A stretch of 64,000 nucleotides of DNA from positions 58,509 to 122,508 of the forward strand of contig CAZUAQ010000013.1 in assembly GCA_964618455.1 (NCBI GenBank), written 5' to 3'. This DNA comes from CAZUAQ01 sp964618455 (GTDB lineage: Bacteria > Planctomycetota > Phycisphaerae > UBA1845 > PWPN01). This document shows positions 54,739 through 63,925 of the stretch, piece after piece. The notes under the pieces are model-generated. The model searched no databases. It had not been told where the DNA came from and saw nothing but the letters and a program-made list of their open reading frames with translations. Positions within the stretch are counted from its first letter, which is position 1. The number at the start of each line of letters is the position of its first letter. The position numbers and the translations under genes were made by a program.

Positions 54739-56490
54739 ATGGGTGAGTTCACCGCCGAACAGGCCTTACAACCTCGATGGGATGCCACACTGCAGGGCAA
54801 GGCGATCAAGCTCTTCCTGCTGCTAGCGGGGGTGCTCGCCGCGCTGGCGTTGATCGGTTACGGCCACCTGTACTGGTTCGACCTGCACACGTTTCCGCCG
54901 CTGATCTTCCTGGCCGTCGTCGGGCCGCTGGCGACGGCGGGTCTCTTCCTGACCGGGGCGCTGGTGGTCAAGCTGGCGGTACCAATCGGCGAGATGATCG
55001 CCCGGTTTCCGCTGGTGGTGTTCATCATGGGGATCGTGCTGGTGGTGCTCCTGGTCTGGGCGCATGCGCTGCTCTTCGGCTACGTGGACAGCCTCGTGGC
55101 CGGTCAAAGTGGAGGAAGCCTCGCGACGAAAACCCTCTTCGGTGGCGAGCTCACCATTCCCGATATCCAACTCCAGTTGCTGACCGCCTCGGAGCAGGCC
55201 GCCAACACGAAGGCGGCGGCCGAGAACCAGCCGATGGCGGTGGCCCCCAATGAGGGCACGTGGTCGTGGATGGCGTATCTCCTGTGGCCGATTCAGTTCA
55301 AGCTGGTGCGCGACCTGATCGCCATTGGCGGTGTCGTCGGCTTCGTGTCCATCAATGCCATGTTTGCCATCTGGTGGGAGCGCAAGGTCTCAGCGAGGAT
55401 CCAGAGCCGCCTCGGCCCGATGCGCGTGGGCGGCTGGCACGGCTGGGCCCAGTCACTGGCCGACGGCATCAAGCTGATGCAGAAGGAAGATATCGTCCTG
55501 GCCGACGCGGACCGTCCGCTGTTCCGGCTGGCACCTTACATCGCGTTCGTCCCGGCGCTGTCGGCGTTCATTGCCTTGCCTTTCGGGGCGGCGTGGGTCT
55601 TCCGCGAACTGGATGTCGCGCTGATCTTCATCCTGGCCATGCTGGGCATCGAAGTGGTGGGTGTGATCCTGGCCGGTTGGGCGTCGAACAACAAGTGGAG
55701 CGTCTACGGGGCGATGCGTGAGGCGTGCCAGATGGTTTCCTACGAGGTGCCGCTGGGATTGTCGCTGCTGATCCCGATCATGACCGCCGGCACGTTGAAG
55801 CTGAGCGCGTTCGGCGAGTTGCAGTCCGGCGGGTTCCACACGTGGCTGGCCTTTTCGAACCCGTTCACGTTTGTGGCGGCGGGGACATTCTTCATCGCCT
55901 CGCTGGCGAGTTGCAAGCGGGCGCCGTTCGATCTGCCCGAGGCCGAAAGCGAACTGGTCTCCGGGTACCATACGGAGTACAGCGGTTTCCGCTGGTCGCT
56001 CTTCTTCTTCGCCGAGTACGCGGGGATGTTTATCGTCAGCGGCCTGGCAGTGATCCTGTTCTTCGGGGCGTGGAATTCACCACTGCCGGCGTCGTGGGGC
56101 GCTTCCTGGGCGGCGGCCGATGCGGCGTTGTGGAAGCAGGCCGCTTACGGTGTGTTGTTCAGCAGTCCGATCTGGTTCATCGCCAAGTCGTTCTTTTTCG
56201 TCTATGTGCAGATCTGGATCCGGTGGACGCTGCCGCGCATCCGGCTGGACCAGGTGATGTATGCGTGTGTGCAGGTGCTGATCCCACTGGCGATGGTGGT
56301 GTTGCTGGGTAACACCTTCTGGCTGCTTTTCGTTCAGCCTGACACCCTGCTGTCGCGCATCGCCAATGTCCTGTTTACTCTGATCGGTGCGACGGTTGTG
56401 CTGGGCTTCGTGGGGACGGTCGCCTACGCCTACAACAACAACAAACGGCTTCCGGGGCGATTGGCGATCGACCATTTGCCTGGTTCGTAG
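54739..56490 (+). CDS. nuoH: NuoH, complex I quinone-site membrane subunit with long N-terminal extension
   Basis: 583 residues. The conserved core starts near residue 185 and carries WWERKVSARIQSRLGP (212-227) and FDLPEAESELVSGYHTEYSG. Typical NuoH is 320-440 residues. The first ~170 residues add three predicted membrane helices (about 23-45, 55-80, 88-110) and a loop (to about 180), which I do not recognise. It starts 225 bases after nuoD, the largest gap in the operon. The extension could be an added accessory module or a fused protein. Confidence 0.93.
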   Translation: MGEFTAEQALQPRWDATLQGKAIKLFLLLAGVLAALALIGYGHLYWFDLHTFPPLIFLAVVGPLATAGLFLTGALVVKLAVPIGEMIARFPLVVFIMGIVLVVLLVWAHALLFGYVDSLVAGQSGGSLATKTLFGGELTIPDIQLQLLTASEQAANTKAAAENQPMAVAPNEGTWSWMAYLLWPIQFKLVRDLIAIGGVVGFVSINAMFAIWWERKVSARIQSRLGPMRVGGWHGWAQSLADGIKLMQKEDIVLADADRPLFRLAPYIAFVPALSAFIALPFGAAWVFRELDVALIFILAMLGIEVVGVILAGWASNNKWSVYGAMREACQMVSYEVPLGLSLLIPIMTAGTLKLSAFGELQSGGFHTWLAFSNPFTFVAAGTFFIASLASCKRAPFDLPEAESELVSGYHTEYSGFRWSLFFFAEYAGMFIVSGLAVILFFGAWNSPLPASWGASWAAADAALWKQAAYGVLFSSPIWFIAKSFFFVYVQIWIRWTLPRIRLDQVMYACVQVLIPLAMVVLLGNTFWLLFVQPDTLLSRIANVLFTLIGATVVLGFVGTVAYAYNNNKRLPGRLAIDHLPGS

Positions 56491-56540
56491 TCGACGGTTC
56501 AAACGACCGTACGTGACCACGACGTTGAAAGTGAAGAGAC

Positions 56541-57221
56541 GTGATACGACAGTTTCCGACATTCGCCGTTCTGGCTTGCCTGATGATCTTCGCGCCTTTC
56601 GCTGATGCGCAGGAGACGGAGGCGATCGGTGAGGAGGCCACGGCCGTCGCGCCGGACGGATCCTCCGCCGATGGCGTCTCTGCTGATGCCGAAGCGCCCG
56701 AGCCGCTCGCTCCGACGAGCAATGCGGCCGAATCCATCATGTTCTATGTGGTCGCCCTGACGATCGTCTGCCTGTCGATCGGGTGCGTGATCTCCGTGAA
56801 CATCGTGCGGATGGCGATGTGCCTGTTCGGCACGCTGGGGTCGGTGGCGATTCTCTATTTCCTGTTGTCCGCCACGTTCCTCGGGGCGATCCAGTTGATC
56901 GTTTATGCCGGGGGAACGCTGGTGGTGATCATTTTCGGTGTGATGCTGACCAGCCAGTCGCCGTGGGCGCGGTACGTGCCCGGCAAGCTGGAAATCATTG
57001 CCGGGGCGGTCGTCGGCCTAGCGCTGTTCATCGGTCTGGCGAGTGCCATCGTACAGATGGACTTCGGCCCCGCCACGGTGCTGCCGCGCTCGTACTACGT
57101 GCATGAAATCGGGAAGGCCTTGTTGACGACCTACCTGGTGCCGTTCGAACTGGCGAGCGTGTTGCTGCTGGCGGTGATGATCGGCGCGGCCTTCCTGGCC
57201 CGGCCGGAACGGCGCAACTGA
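56541..57221 (+). CDS. nuoJ: NuoJ, complex I membrane subunit with N-terminal leader
   Basis: 226 residues. The NuoJ core begins near residue 65 (MFYVVALTIVCLSIGCVISV) and contains FLGAIQLIVYAGGTLVVIIF. It is preceded by a hydrophobic leader (about 1-22) and an acidic Ala/Glu/Asp-rich linker (about 23-62) not usual for NuoJ. GTG start at 56541. Confidence 0.93.
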   Translation: MIRQFPTFAVLACLMIFAPFADAQETEAIGEEATAVAPDGSSADGVSADAEAPEPLAPTSNAAESIMFYVVALTIVCLSIGCVISVNIVRMAMCLFGTLGSVAILYFLLSATFLGAIQLIVYAGGTLVVIIFGVMLTSQSPWARYVPGKLEIIAGAVVGLALFIGLASAIVQMDFGPATVLPRSYYVHEIGKALLTTYLVPFELASVLLLAVMIGAAFLARPERRN

Positions 57222-57235
57222 ACGGGAGTCGGATC

Positions 57236-57547
57236 GTGTTGGACGTCGGATTGACCCATTATCTCGTGCTGGCCGCGTTCATGTTCAGTTGCGGCGTGTA
57301 CGTGATGACGATCAAACGCAACGCCGTCGGAATTCTGATCGGCGCGGAGTTGGTGCTCAATGCCGCCAACATCAACCTGATCGCGTTTTCGCGATTCCAG
57401 GTGGGTTCGCTGGACGGCCACGTGACCGCCATGTTCGTCATCGTCCTGGCGGCGGCGGAGGCGGCGATCGCGATTGCGATCTTCGTGAACTATTTCAACA
57501 ACCTGGCGACGATCGACGTGGACCGCGGCGATTCGCTCCAGGGCTGA
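57236..57547 (+). CDS. nuoK: NuoK, complex I membrane subunit
   Basis: 103 residues, three membrane helices, with the conserved GAELVLNAANINLIAF and LAAAEAAIAIAIFV segments that hold membrane Glu residues in proton transfer. GTG start at 57236 after GGGAG. Confidence 0.95.
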   Translation: MLDVGLTHYLVLAAFMFSCGVYVMTIKRNAVGILIGAELVLNAANINLIAFSRFQVGSLDGHVTAMFVIVLAAAEAAIAIAIFVNYFNNLATIDVDRGDSLQG

Positions 57548-57639
57548 TGGCGGCCTCATGGCGACGCGGGATTGCCCCGACGTGTGAGGCTCGATCGAGG
57601 GATGCGGGGGCAGAACGCCTCCGACGGGAAGAGTAGTCG

Positions 57640-59967
57640 ATGCATCTGTTAGAAATCATGCTGATGGCGGCGGTGCTGGTTCCGCTGCTCGGGTTCTTTG
57701 TCCTGGCCGTGTGGGGTCCGCGCTTCGGCAAGCCCCTGTCCGGCTGGATCGCCTCGGGCAACATCGCCTTCAGCACGCTGCTGTCGCTGATCGTGCTGAT
57801 CGCGTGGTGGTTGGGCGGGGTCCGTCCCGAGCCGACAGTCCTGACCTGGGCGATGCTCGGATCCACGCCGCTGACCTTCTCGGTCAATCTCGACAGCCTT
57901 ACCGTGATCATGTTCTTCATGGTCACGTTCATTGCCACCTGCATCCACGTCTTCAGCATCGGCTACATGGCCGGCCACAGCGACGAGGTCGACGGCGAGT
58001 GCAAGTACCATCGCTTCTTCTGCTATCTCAATCTGTTCTGCTTCAGCATGCTCGGGCTGGTCATCGCCGGGAGCCTGCTGTTCCTGTTCATCTTCTGGGA
58101 ACTGGTCGGCCTCTGTTCGTACCTGCTGATCGGCTTCTACTTCGACAAGAAATTCGCCTCCAACGCCGCCATGAAGGCGTTCATCACTAACCGCGTCGGC
58201 GACCTCGGCTTCATCATCGGGCTGGCGATGGTGTTCCTCTATCTCGGCGATCTTTCGCTGGATGGGGCGGCGGCGAGTTTCCGTGAACATCAGGCGGCCG
58301 ACGGTCCACTGTTCAGCACGATGTTTCTGAACGTTAAGCTGGCGACATGGATGGGCATCCTGCTGTTCTGCGGGGCGATGGGCAAGAGTGCCCAGTTCCC
58401 GCTGCATGTCTGGTTGCCCGACGCCATGGCGGGGCCGACACCGGTCAGCGCGCTGATTCACGCCGCCACAATGGTGGCCGCGGGTGTGTATCTCGTCGCG
58501 CGGATCTTCGTGCTGCTGACGCCCGAGGCGCAGATGTTCATCGCCGTGATCGGGCTGATCACGCTGACCATGGCGGCGCTGATCGCCATCGTGCAGACCG
58601 ACATCAAGAAAGTCCTCGCCTATTCCACGCTCTCGCAGCTCGGTTACATGATCTTCGGTCTGGGCATGGGGGCGTGGATCGCCGCCCTGTTCCACCTCTT
58701 CACGCACGCATTCTTCAAGGCGATGCTCTTCCTCGGGTCCGGCCAGGTCATCGAGGGCTGCCATCACGAGCAGGATATGCGGAAGATGGGCGGGCTTCGT
58801 CACAAGATGCCTTACACCTGCTGGACGTTCTTTATCGGTGTGCTGGCGATCTCCGGGGCGTGGATTCCCCTCATCAATCAAGGGGTCGGCGGTTACTACA
58901 GCAAGGATGAGATTCTGGCAGTCGCGTATCACCGCGTTTACGGCGAAGCGCATCACGACGACTCGCACGGTGATGGCAAACATGGCAAGGACACCGCCGA
59001 AGGCGAGAAACACGGCTCATCGCAAGATTCCAGCGGAGTGCTTGCATCGTCAGTGGGCTTGGGCCCCTGGGCGGCGGCGGATCCGGATCACAAGGCGAGC
59101 ATGACCGACGTTGGCGGCGGCGGTGCGGCGGACCACAAGGCATCAGGCAAGGGCGACGGTCATCATCCTCCCGCGGCGGCATCCGAGGACGTCAAGCTCT
59201 CCTGGATCTTCTTCGTGCTGCCGGTCTTCATCGCGTACGTGACGCCGTTTTACATGATGCGGTGCTGGTGGATGACCTTCATGGGCAAGCCGCGTGATGA
59301 GCACGTCTACGCGCATGCCCACGAAAGCAAGCTGATGTACATCCCGCTGGTCGTCCTGGCGGTGGGAACGTTCTTCTCGGGCTGGCTGCTGTTTCGCCCG
59401 ATGGTGGCCGACGCGCAGCCGCTGCCCGCCGATTGCATGGTCACTCCGTATGACGGCAAGGTTCACCACACCACCGAAGAACTTGTGGCGATCGATGCCG
59501 TGGCGCACGGGGCCCTGATATGGTGGGTCGGTCCGGCGTTCCTGGTCGGCTTCTTCATCGCGTGGCGGATCTACCGTAACGGGCTGGTCTACGCCGCGCA
59601 CCTGGCGTCGCGGTTCAAACCCCTGCACACGCTGCTGGTTAAGAAGTTCTACTTCGACGAGATGTACAACACGTTCCTGGTCGGCGGCGTGCATGCGCTG
59701 AACGGCATCAGCTACATGTTCGATCGCTACATCGTGGACGGCATCGTGAACGGCGCGGCCCGGGTGACGGAGCGGCTGGCGTCGATCAGCGGGAATGTGC
59801 TCGACAAGCAGGGCGTGGACGGGCTGGTCAACGGTGTGGCGTCGGCGGCGATGCAACTGGGCGGTCTGGTCCGCTCGCCGCAGGTCGGCCGCGTGAGGAA
59901 TTACATCCTGTTCGCCGCCGGTGGCGCGGCGCTGGTTGTGCTCATCCTGATTTTCCCGTGGGGATGA
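57640..59967 (+). CDS. nuoL: NuoL, complex I antiporter-like subunit with His-rich insertion
   Basis: 775 residues, longer than the usual ~610-650. The antiporter-like core is intact (FIFWELVGLCSYLLIGFYF, LPDAMAGPTPVSALIHAATM, HLFTHAFFKAMLFLGSG). An insertion at about 435-515 is rich in His, Asp, Lys, Gly and Ser (EAHHDDSHGDGKHGKDTAEG; KGDGHHPPAAASEDV). The C-terminal membrane part follows. Likely a flexible or metal-rich exposed loop; the function is not known. Confidence 0.94.
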   Translation: MHLLEIMLMAAVLVPLLGFFVLAVWGPRFGKPLSGWIASGNIAFSTLLSLIVLIAWWLGGVRPEPTVLTWAMLGSTPLTFSVNLDSLTVIMFFMVTFIATCIHVFSIGYMAGHSDEVDGECKYHRFFCYLNLFCFSMLGLVIAGSLLFLFIFWELVGLCSYLLIGFYFDKKFASNAAMKAFITNRVGDLGFIIGLAMVFLYLGDLSLDGAAASFREHQAADGPLFSTMFLNVKLATWMGILLFCGAMGKSAQFPLHVWLPDAMAGPTPVSALIHAATMVAAGVYLVARIFVLLTPEAQMFIAVIGLITLTMAALIAIVQTDIKKVLAYSTLSQLGYMIFGLGMGAWIAALFHLFTHAFFKAMLFLGSGQVIEGCHHEQDMRKMGGLRHKMPYTCWTFFIGVLAISGAWIPLINQGVGGYYSKDEILAVAYHRVYGEAHHDDSHGDGKHGKDTAEGEKHGSSQDSSGVLASSVGLGPWAAADPDHKASMTDVGGGGAADHKASGKGDGHHPPAAASEDVKLSWIFFVLPVFIAYVTPFYMMRCWWMTFMGKPRDEHVYAHAHESKLMYIPLVVLAVGTFFSGWLLFRPMVADAQPLPADCMVTPYDGKVHHTTEELVAIDAVAHGALIWWVGPAFLVGFFIAWRIYRNGLVYAAHLASRFKPLHTLLVKKFYFDEMYNTFLVGGVHALNGISYMFDRYIVDGIVNGAARVTERLASISGNVLDKQGVDGLVNGVASAAMQLGGLVRSPQVGRVRNYILFAAGGAALVVLILIFPWG

Positions 59968-60034
59968 GCGGACGCGAGATGCGAGAGAATCCGGACCGGA
60001 GCGATACCGGTCCCTTCAATGAGGATGCGGAACC

Positions 60035-61663
60035 GTGCATGAAAGTTGGCTACTGACCTACCTGATCTTCATCCCGACCGTGGGGGCGATCGGCTGTCTT
60101 CTCGCACCAAGCGGCAAGGCGGCCAAGTACATCGCCCTCGGGGCGTCGGGCCTCACGATGCTGTTGAGCTTCGGCCTGTTCAAGGACTTCAGCTGGTGGG
60201 CCGAGGGAGGCGCGTCGATCTTCGGCGACAGCTACGGCCAGGGGCTTTACCACGTGAAGCAGCTCACGTGGATCACCTTCTCCAGCGGCGCCAAGATCGA
60301 ATACTTCGTCGGCGTCGACGGGCTCAGCTTCCCGCTGGTCATCCTGACGACGCTCGTCTCGTTCCTCGCCTGCCTGGCGAGTTGGAACATGGAGACGTGG
60401 AAGGTCAACAAGGGTGTGAACGGCTTCTTCGCCCTGTTCCTGCTGCTCGAAACCGGCATGATCGGCGTCTTCGTCTCGCTCGATTTCTTCCTGTTCTACA
60501 TCTTCTGGGAAGTGATGCTGCTGCCGATGTACTTCCTCATCGGCGTGTGGGGTGGTCCGCGGAAGGAATACGCCGCCATCAAGTTCTTCCTCTACACGCT
60601 GGCCGGCTCGGTGCTGATGCTGGTCGCGCTGGTGGCGTTCTACTTCTATGCCCCGGTCGATGTGCGAACCTTCAACCTGATCGAGCTGGCGACCAACGAT
60701 GCCATCCAGACCGAGTTCCGCCGGGCGACGTTCCTGGGCGGTGACTTCGGCACGATCATGTTCATCTTCCTGTTCATCGGCTTCGCCATTAAGGTGCCGA
60801 TCTTCCCGTTCCACACCTGGCTGCCCGACGCGCACGTCGAAGCGCCGACGCCGATCTCGATGATTCTGGCGGGCGTGCTGCTGAAGATGGGGGCGTACGG
60901 CCTGTTCCGGATCAGCTACCCGATTCTCCCCGACGCGGGGTTCGACCTGGCGTTCTGGCTGGCATTGCTGGGCGTGGTCAACATCATCTACGGCGCGCTG
61001 TGCGCGATGGCGCAGACCGACTTCAAGCGGCTCGTCGCCTACAGTTCGATCAGCCATATGGGTTTTGTGCTGCTCGGCATATCGATCATGACCGAGGCGG
61101 GATTCCAGGGCGCGATGTTCCAGGTGATCGCTCATGGCATTTCGAGCCCCATGTGCTTTTTCCTGGTCGGCGTGATTTACGACCGCGCCCACCATCGCGA
61201 GATCAACCGGTTCGGCGGATTGTGGCTCACCATGCCGAAGTACGGCTCGATGGCGACGCTGGGCTTTTTCGCCTCGCTGGGCCTGCCCGGGTTGTGCGGG
61301 TTCATCGGCGAGTTCTGGGTGCTGATCGCGACGTTCTCCGCCGTCGGCGTGTGGCCGCAGTTCGCGGCGTGGGCCCAGCCGATGGCGGTCATCGCCGCGT
61401 TCGGCGTCGTGCTGACCGCCGGGTACATCCTGTGGATGATCCAGCGTGTCTACCTCGGCCCGAAGCGCGAAGAGTACGCGAGTTTCCCCGAGGCCAACCT
61501 GCGTGAGATGGTGATCCTGGTGCCCTTCGCCGTCCTGGCGATTGCGCTGGGCATTCTGCCGCAGCAGACGCTTTTCAACTTCATGAACGGGACACTGAAC
61601 CACATTGTCGGCCACATGGACAAGATGATTGAGACGGCGAACCAGTTGGCGGCAGGCGGGTAA
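60035..61663 (+). CDS. nuoM: NuoM, complex I antiporter-like subunit
   Basis: 542 residues with about 14 membrane segments. FYIFWEVMLLPMYFLIGVWG, PIFPFHTWLPDAHVEAPTPI and YSSISHMGFVLLGI are standard NuoM motifs. GTG start at 60035 shortly after nuoL. Confidence 0.96.
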   Translation: MHESWLLTYLIFIPTVGAIGCLLAPSGKAAKYIALGASGLTMLLSFGLFKDFSWWAEGGASIFGDSYGQGLYHVKQLTWITFSSGAKIEYFVGVDGLSFPLVILTTLVSFLACLASWNMETWKVNKGVNGFFALFLLLETGMIGVFVSLDFFLFYIFWEVMLLPMYFLIGVWGGPRKEYAAIKFFLYTLAGSVLMLVALVAFYFYAPVDVRTFNLIELATNDAIQTEFRRATFLGGDFGTIMFIFLFIGFAIKVPIFPFHTWLPDAHVEAPTPISMILAGVLLKMGAYGLFRISYPILPDAGFDLAFWLALLGVVNIIYGALCAMAQTDFKRLVAYSSISHMGFVLLGISIMTEAGFQGAMFQVIAHGISSPMCFFLVGVIYDRAHHREINRFGGLWLTMPKYGSMATLGFFASLGLPGLCGFIGEFWVLIATFSAVGVWPQFAAWAQPMAVIAAFGVVLTAGYILWMIQRVYLGPKREEYASFPEANLREMVILVPFAVLAIALGILPQQTLFNFMNGTLNHIVGHMDKMIETANQLAAGG

Positions 61664-61740
61664 TCGATCAGGAATGGAACTTCAATGCGGTCACCGATCA
61701 AGGGGCGGCCGCTTCGACAGGATAGCGAGTGCGAGACGGT

Positions 61741-63477
61741 ATGAGCGGACAACTGCTTGGAATCTGGATGCCCTCCTGGGATGATCTCAGCCTTTTCAGC
61801 CCGGAACTGGTGCTGATCGCGGCGATCATTTCGGTGCTGCTCGTCTCCATGGTGGCCGGACGCGGCAAGCAGCTTCTGGCCAGCGTGGCGTTGTGCGGGG
61901 CGCTGGCGACGCTGGTCGTGACGACCCTCGTGGCCGAGCAGGTCTGGGAATACGGGCAGTGGGGGTTCGCCCCTCCTGAAGAATCGGGCATGCTCATCGC
62001 CGACCGGTTCAGCGTTTTCTTCAAGTTCTTCCTGATGCTTTTTTTATCCGTGGTGATCGGCCTGTGGCTGATCGGCAACGGCATCAAGGAGGACAAGCCG
62101 CGCACCGATCCGGAGCCGATGTCCTCGACCGCCGAGTTCTTCGTGCTCCTGCTCACGTCCGCGCTGGGCATGGTGTTGATGGTCGGCACCTTGAACCTGC
62201 TGGTCATGGTCATCGCGATCGAGATCGCCTCGCTTCCGAGCTACGCCATCGTCGGAAGTGACAAGTCCTCGCGCCGCAGCGCCGAGGCCTCCCTGAAATA
62301 CGTGACGTTCGGTGCGGCGTCGTCCGCCATCATGGTGTACGGCATCTCACTGCTCTATGGCTGCTACGGCACGCTGGATGTCCCGTCGCTCGCCGCCCAG
62401 ATGACCGCCGGTCCCGAACCCATCGGCGCGCTGGTCTGGATGGGCCTGCTGGCCATGTCGGCGGGCATCGCGTTCAAAATCTCCGCCGTGCCCTTCCACT
62501 TCTGGTGCCCGGACGTCTTCGAAGGCGCGCCCATTGAGGTGACCACGTGGCTGAGCGTGGCCAGCAAGGCGGCGGGGCTGGGGCTTATCCTTCGCCTCAT
62601 GCACGCGTTCGGCCTTCATGCCGGGACGAGCATGCTGCCGTATGCCATCGGCGTGGGGGTGGCGGCATCCATCACCTGCACCGTGGGCAACCTGGCGGCG
62701 TTGCGGCAGGACCGCGTCAAGCGACTGCTCGCCTATTCGTCGATCGCTCACGCCGGGTACATGCTGATGGCGGCGGCGATCCTGGTACAACCGTCGAGTG
62801 ACCCCGAAGTCGCACACATGGCCAAAGCGGCGATCATCGCCTATCTGTTTGTCTACCTGCTCATGAACACGATCGCGTTCGGCGTGACCGCCTTCATCAT
62901 CTGGATGACCGGCTCGGATCACATCTCGCAGTTCGACGGACTGGGAAGGCGGAACCTCTGGCTGGCCCTGCCGATGGCCGTCGCGCTGTTTTCGCTGGTG
63001 GGGCTACCGCCCCTGGGCGGATTCGCGGCCAAGTGGCTGCTTCTGGTCGCGCTGGGCGAGGCGGCGATGAGTGACGCGTCGCAGTCGTGGCTGTGGGCGC
63101 TGGTGGTCGTGGCCGTCGTGAATACCGCCATCAGTCTGTACTACTACGTGCGGATCATCCGCCACATGTTCCTCGTGGACGATCCGAAGAAGACCACCCT
63201 GCCGGCGCCCATGAGCGGGGTGGCGCTGTTTAACGTGTGCGCCATCATCCTGCTTCTGCTGGGGACGATCTTCTTCAACGCACTGTCGAAGCAGTCCGGG
63301 CAGTTCGCCACGCGCAGCTTCGTCTCCCGAACGCCCGCGCCCGAGGGAGCCCGCGTCTCCGCACCCGTGGAGACGCCGGATGTGAGCTTGCAAAGCGCGC
63401 AGCCGCGCGTGACGATGAATGGCGATGCGAAGAATCTCGCCGCCTCCCACGCGGATGCGGCGAGCACGACACCTTGA
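61741..63477 (+). CDS. nuoN: NuoN, complex I antiporter-like subunit
   Basis: 578 residues. Core motifs FKISAVPFHFWCPDVFEGAP, LAYSSIAHAGYMLMAA and FSLVGLPPLGGFAAKW are standard. ATG 61741 is chosen; an ORF extension to 61729 is not needed. The C-terminal 75 residues are an Ala/Pro/Thr-rich hydrophilic tail beyond the last helix. Last nuo gene in the window. Confidence 0.96.
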   Translation: MSGQLLGIWMPSWDDLSLFSPELVLIAAIISVLLVSMVAGRGKQLLASVALCGALATLVVTTLVAEQVWEYGQWGFAPPEESGMLIADRFSVFFKFFLMLFLSVVIGLWLIGNGIKEDKPRTDPEPMSSTAEFFVLLLTSALGMVLMVGTLNLLVMVIAIEIASLPSYAIVGSDKSSRRSAEASLKYVTFGAASSAIMVYGISLLYGCYGTLDVPSLAAQMTAGPEPIGALVWMGLLAMSAGIAFKISAVPFHFWCPDVFEGAPIEVTTWLSVASKAAGLGLILRLMHAFGLHAGTSMLPYAIGVGVAASITCTVGNLAALRQDRVKRLLAYSSIAHAGYMLMAAAILVQPSSDPEVAHMAKAAIIAYLFVYLLMNTIAFGVTAFIIWMTGSDHISQFDGLGRRNLWLALPMAVALFSLVGLPPLGGFAAKWLLLVALGEAAMSDASQSWLWALVVVAVVNTAISLYYYVRIIRHMFLVDDPKKTTLPAPMSGVALFNVCAIILLLLGTIFFNALSKQSGQFATRSFVSRTPAPEGARVSAPVETPDVSLQSAQPRVTMNGDAKNLAASHADAASTTP

Positions 63478-63484
63478 CGCACGG

Positions 63485-63925
63485 ATGACTGACGCACCCG
63501 TTTCGAGAGCCGCCATGCCTGACACCGAGTACGATCCTCACACCGTGGAAGTCCTGAACCGCCTGTACGCCCGTCTGCGATCCGGCTTGCTGCCGCGCCT
63601 CAAGGAGTCGCACAGCTTCGTGTCGCGGGCCTCGGCCTCCGACGTCGCGAACGCAACCCGGTTGGAGAACGAGTCGACCGAACATGAGCAGTGGCTGGCC
63701 GAAGCCATCTTCCAGGAGGGCGGCGGCATCTACCCCGCCGGGGCGGATATTCACACCGGCCACCTGCACTACCTGGAACTGCGGAACATGATGCCGCGGA
63801 TCGAGCAGGATCTGCAGTCCATCCTGGCCGAGTTTCAACAGGCCCAGGAGGACACCCATCTCGATTGCGGTGGGGGTGTTTGCCGTGGGCACCATTGCCA
63901 GCTCTCAGATCATTCTATCGCGTGA
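63485..63925 (+). CDS. Small protein, unrecognised
   Basis: A frame of 146 residues from ATG 63485 (ATG 63515 possible). The first 120 residues read as a helical protein (TVEVLNRLYARLRSGLLPRL, QDLQSILAEFQQAQ). The last 25 residues lose family-like character where the permease frame takes over, so a frameshift or junction near 63845 is possible. Confidence 0.45.
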   Translation: MTDAPVSRAAMPDTEYDPHTVEVLNRLYARLRSGLLPRLKESHSFVSRASASDVANATRLENESTEHEQWLAEAIFQEGGGIYPAGADIHTGHLHYLELRNMMPRIEQDLQSILAEFQQAQEDTHLDCGGGVCRGHHCQLSDHSIA

